Origin: Chalara sp. BL73
Taxonomy: Eukaryota > Ascomycota > Leotiomycetes > Helotiales
Assembly (NCBI GenBank): GCA_918026815.1
Contig: CAKJVC010000160.1
Location: forward strand, 310,001 to 374,000
Reading direction: 5' to 3'
Length of the DNA: 64,000 bases
Below are positions 59,995 through 64,000 of this stretch, piece after piece (the first letter of the stretch is position 1; every line of letters begins with the position of its first letter). A model generated the notes under the pieces. It worked only from the letters and a program-made list of their open reading frames with translations, searched no databases and was not told the DNA's origin. The position numbers and the translations under genes were made by a program.

Positions 59995-60345
59995 TGTTAC
60001 GCGCATCGCTAACAGGCCTATGCCTTAGGGGCCTGAGGCTCGGTAGACTTGGTTTACACAGAGAACCCCGGAGGCAAGGATCACGTGACGGATCATGGAT
60101 CATGAGTGATCCATGATCCCGACTGGATCATGGTTATGCAATGATCCAACCCACGAAGGTTCTATATAAGTAAATAGCTTTTTTTTAGATAAAAGCTTTG
60201 TGCTTAACTTAATATAGTATTTTAATACTTTACTGTTATCGGGATCTTACTCTTTATATGTGATATACTTACTTTTTTTTAAACAAACAACTTTCGAACT
60301 AAAATCTTTTATTTATATTAGTTGTAAACTGATAAAACCGTAATA
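59995..60345 (+). mobile_element. 5' LTR of a Ty3/gypsy-type retrotransposon inserted in the Tc1 element
   Basis: It begins TGTTACGCGCATCGC and ends CGTAATA, and matches the solo LTR at 55265-55593 over most of its length. The end differs by C-to-T (CGTAACA to CGTAATA), and the right half is strongly A+T-enriched compared with the solo copy, as repeat-induced point mutation would leave it. It contains TCTATATAAG. The duplicate of the target site would lie outside the window. Confidence 0.85.
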
Positions 60346-63102
60346 CTTTAAGCATTTTGTTTTAAAGTACTTGTATCACGTATACTATGTCGACAACTAG
60401 TTTAACTTTACGTACTTCTAAAAACTTAGCGCTATTTAAAGCACTACTAATTCTACAATTTGTCTATATGCTACAACAAGTCAAACTATTTAAAGTCTAG
60501 GAATCTAAAACTTTTAATAGCAATCGGCAACACTTTCGTTTATATGTCTTTTAATGCGAAATTTACATTCGCATAAACCCGCTATTTTTCGGAAGCCAGA
60601 AACAGATAGTTTTGTAAGCAGTATTCTTTTTAACAAAAACTGCTTACAATTGAATTTTTACTTATTTAAAAAACTATTTCGCTTATTTACATAACAAAAG
60701 AAAGATTGAGATTAACTTTATTTTTAATAGCTATAAAAAATATGTCAGTTAACTTATTCGTATATTCGGAAATACGAATAAAAAAATAAAAACCGAGCAG
60801 AATATACAAGTCTGCAAGCAACTTACTAGTATAACGAAATACACGAAACGTTTTAAGCTGCTAGCAAAAAAAGTAGATTAAAATAATAAAGCTTTTACCG
60901 CACTTTACTATAAAAGTTTTAAAAAAAATGTTAAAAATAATATTGTTCGAAAAAAACGACCAACTAACTTTACTGCTATAAAAAACAAAACAATTGAAAT
61001 CGACACTAGATTGTATAAAAGACGCATAAAAAAAAAAGGACAGTATTTTTTAAGATTCAGCAAAAAACAACACTTTCAGAAACTCCGCTACTATTTACTT
61101 ATAGAACTAAACACGTTCCAAAGCAAGTTTAAACGAAAAAATAGTTTATTTAAAAAAGAAATGCAAAAACGACGCAACAAAAAACTATGCTTTAAATATA
61201 ACTTTTCGGGCTATATAGCTAGCTTACATCGTTAAAAACAACAACTTTAAAAAAAAAAAAAGCAACTAAACATTACGAGTAAAAAAAAATACAACAAAGC
61301 ACTTAGCAAAGTTCTGGCCGTGTTTAAAGCTAAAAAACTAAAAGTGCCAAAAAAAAAACTAGAACGACAACAGATCTATACTTAATATAACGCTACGTGC
61401 ATTAAATATAAAATAAAATATAGTGCAACTTGAAAAAACAAGTGTTCTAGTTGTTATTTCGACGAAAATAACGAATAAAAAGAAACTAGTAAAACTATAG
61501 AAAAATTCTTATTTCAAGTAAATAAAGCAACTATCGAATCAGAATCCGATAAAGATTAAAATGTAAGCTTAAAACTAAATCGGCTTTTAAAAATCTTCGA
61601 ATTAAAAAAACGGATTTTGCATAAGTTATTATTAAAAATTAATCAAAATAACTTTAAAGCACTTTTTAAAAAATACGTAGCTAACAACACTTCAGCAAAA
61701 GAAATCACACTTTAGCGCAAGCTAGAAATTATCAATAATAAAATCTTTAAAAAAAGAACAAAGCTGAAAAAAATAAAAGCAAAAAAAAAAGCTAAAAAAC
61801 GCAGCAGATAAAAAGCAATACTTGCGTTAAAATTAGTCGACAAGTTTAAAAAAAACAACGCAGCACATTACCGACACTTACAATATAAAACTTTTCACTA
61901 AACTGTATGCTATACGAACTACTGCATATACTATTATAACGCTAAGCAAGCAAAGTAGTACTTAAAGCGAAAGCAAATAATATACTTCGAAAATAACAAA
62001 AAAAAAAAACAAAAAAAAAAACTTTGTGCTTTCGGAAAAAAAAAACAACTATTCGTTAGAGTCAAGCTAAAAATATACAACATAACAGCTATAATAAACT
62101 TTGAAGCTACTGGAAACTTCGTGTTACTAAATGTAGTAAAACATTTCGAAATATTTATACAAGTTAAAACTGACTTGTACACTTTCACAGTAGCAAACAG
62201 TACAAATGCATTATACCGAAATAAACTTGTAAATATTAAAACTACGAAGCTTCGAATAAACACAAGTAACTATATAAAATAGTTACAGTTAAACGTTACT
62301 CGGATAAAGCAGCATAAAATTATTTTGGGAATACTATAAATTATAAAGCATAACTTAACAATCAATTAGCAAACAAAACAGCTTGTTTTTAACAAATGCT
62401 AATATACAGTCAAGCTTAAGCTATTGACTATTAAGCTAACAAAAAGCAAAAACAAAAAAGTACTATTAAAAAAACTCGACTAAAGCTTACGAAAAGTTTG
62501 CGCTACTTTTAAAAAAGAACTAGATTACTTAAACAAAAAATTACATACTAAAAAAGTGCTTAAAAAATATAAAAAGTTCGAAAAGCTGTTTTCGGAAAAA
62601 CAAGAACTCGCGACTCTGCCGAAACATAAACTATAGAATTATAAAATACTATTAATTAAAAAAACAGTGCTTTTAAAAAAACCAATTTACTTATTATCCG
62701 AAAATAACTTGAAAACGCTTAAAAAGTTTATCGATTTAAGCTTGAAAAAAAAAAAAATCAAAAAATTAACATTACTAGCAAAAAGCTCGGTATTATTTGT
62801 GTTTAAACTAAACAAAACCAAAAAATTGTGCGTTAACTATCGAAAATTAAACGATATAACAATCAAGAATTGCTATACACTACTAAAAGCAGACGAAATA
62901 AAAAATCGCTTGCAAAAAACTAAAATATTTACACAGCTAAACTTACGAAACGCGTACTATAGTATGCGAATTAAAAAAAGCGAAAAATAAAAAACAGTTT
63001 TCGAAACTCGATACGAACATTACGAGTTTACAGCTATGCCGATAAAACTCACGAATGTTTTTGCTACTTTTTAAAAACTAATCAACAATATTTTTATACT
63101 AT
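60346..63102 (+). mobile_element. Internal region of the Ty3/gypsy element, heavily decayed
   Basis: The sequence is very A+T-rich, with stop codons in all frames. The best remnant is a plus-strand reverse transcriptase piece at 62667-63100: LLSENNLKTLKKFIDLSLKK, LFVFKLNKTKKLCVNYRKLN, KIFTQLNLRNAYYSMRIK and MPIKLTNVFATF. These correspond to the conserved blocks before the catalytic YxDD box, which lies beyond the point where the next element begins. Gag and protease are not recognisable. Decay by C-to-T changes fits RIP. Confidence 0.8.
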
Positions 63103-64000
63103 TGTGGTGGGGACGATTTTCTTTCCTTTCACACTCTGTCACGTGATACTCATGAGTGGTCAGTCATGTGACCTGAGGAGCATGAGTTGTATATAACCTG
63201 CGCTTCCGGTAGGGAGGCGCATCATCATCAATACAACACACTTTTCCACTTTTCTATATTTTACACCCTTATAAACTATTGACGTTTATCTATTATATAA
63301 AGCTTAGGCTCGCCGGTGCTCTCTCCAGTATGCTACAGCCACCGCTATCACGCTTATAAGTTTTGTGCTAGATCCTGTTGCTGTTCTTGCTCTCAGCATG
63401 TTCCCCGCCACATGTATTTTAGTGACCTACGCAAAGAATCAGGCACTCTCTGTAGCAACAGCGAAGCTTATAAACGCGATATGCGGTGCGAGAAAGCAAA
63501 AAAAAAAAGTACCGGCACACCCCCCAAATACGCTTTACTGACGGGCTACTCGATAAAAAGCACTACAGCGATGCTTCTGTAATACAGAAAAGAACGCTAC
63601 AAGCTTCTAAAAAAGCAGCGCGAAGTTTAAAAAGCGTTACAACAGCCTACAAAAACTTATTCAGTTAGTAATCTCTGCCAGCAAGCGACTCTTCTGAACG
63701 ACATCTTAAAAATGAAAGTCAGCGTGCAAACGCTAAAGCCGAGCGCTTGTACAACGTTCAAGAAGTAAAAAGCCCAAAAGTACCGGAATTCAGTACGGTA
63801 ATTAAAGTTACACCAGAAAGCAAAAAGCCACAAAGCTTCGGCATAAACCGAGCTATACGCTAATTAACGGCATAAAAAAGTTCCGTTGAAAAAGTTTCAG
63901 CATAAAAGTTTCGCTAAAAAAGCTTCAAACTCTCGGGCAAAACAATAAACGTTATTAAAGTTTAAGCGTTACAAAAACTTACTACAAAAAAGCTTTTTGT
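63103..64000 (+). mobile_element. Second retroelement-like insertion inside the gypsy element, runs off the right edge
   Basis: At 63103 the decayed reverse transcriptase stops and a sequence of different composition begins with TGTGGTGGGGACG, containing paired CACGTG/CATGTGAC elements and TATATAA (about 63189). This looks like an LTR start. After about 63310 a protein-like stretch reads CARSCCCSCSQHVPRHMYFS and then RHTPQIRFTDGLLDKKHYSD, possibly the beginning of a gag region; the last several hundred bases are again A+T-rich and broken. The right boundary and an LTR partner are outside the window. Confidence 0.5.

Noticed and set aside
1..64000. CRISPR arrays, bacterial operons, rRNA genes
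   Set aside because: No regularly spaced repeats or rRNA-like stretches seen; introns throughout show a eukaryotic genome.

Overview
The window looks like nuclear DNA of a filamentous ascomycete (Pezizomycotina). Short GT-AG introns with CTAAC/CTGAC-type branch sites interrupt most genes. The recognisable products are typical of moulds: a non-reducing polyketide synthase, MFS exporters, a DUF1996 protein, PPxY-tailed surface proteins and a GRF-like zinc ribbon protein. The right end is A+T-rich transposon wreckage with RIP-like C-to-T decay. I cannot name the species.

Layout. 1-1.05 kb: 5' part of a DUF1996 gene running off the left edge. 2.17-2.31 kb: a tRNA-Pro(UGG)-like gene with a 54-nt insert in the variable loop that carries spliceosomal-type signals; this is the most unusual feature of the window. 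2.8-5.7 kb: an LTR candidate, an unknown two-exon gene and a long palindromic MITE-like element. 6.5-8.6 kb: a jacalin/aerolysin-fold gene with a long acidic tail and a frameshift, next to a 32-C tract. 11-16 kb: small secreted or unknown proteins, including a pair of small paralogues, and a single-pass surface protein. 17-20.8 kb: an eight-exon copper P-type ATPase. 21.6-25 kb: zinc ribbon protein, a dynamin fragment cut at its P-loop, and a second single-pass surface protein. 27.3-33.8 kb: a three-exon gene for a protein of about 2,111 residues whose architecture is bacterial in type, ending in an AvrRpt2-like cysteine protease and a phospholipase-C-like region. 36.7-48.5 kb: a compact polyketide cluster (MFS exporter, FAD monooxygenase, NR-PKS SAT-KS-AT-PT-ACP-ACP-TE). 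49.7-59.3 kb: DnaJ protein, degenerate protein kinase, HSL-type esterase, a decayed half-MFS gene and a GT61/EOGT-like glycosyltransferase, with a solo LTR at 55.3 kb. 59.56-64 kb: nested transposons (Tc1/mariner split by a Ty3/gypsy element, itself split by another element).

How genes may work together. The PKS and the monooxygenase are transcribed divergently from a 1.4-kb shared upstream region, and the MFS gene lies downstream of the monooxygenase on the same strand. This fits an aromatic polyketide made by the PKS, hydroxylated or otherwise oxidised by the FAD enzyme, and exported by the MFS protein. The other genes look like independent neighbours. Exon joins were worked out by hand from splice signals and reading phase, and no database search was run, so family names rest on recognised motifs.
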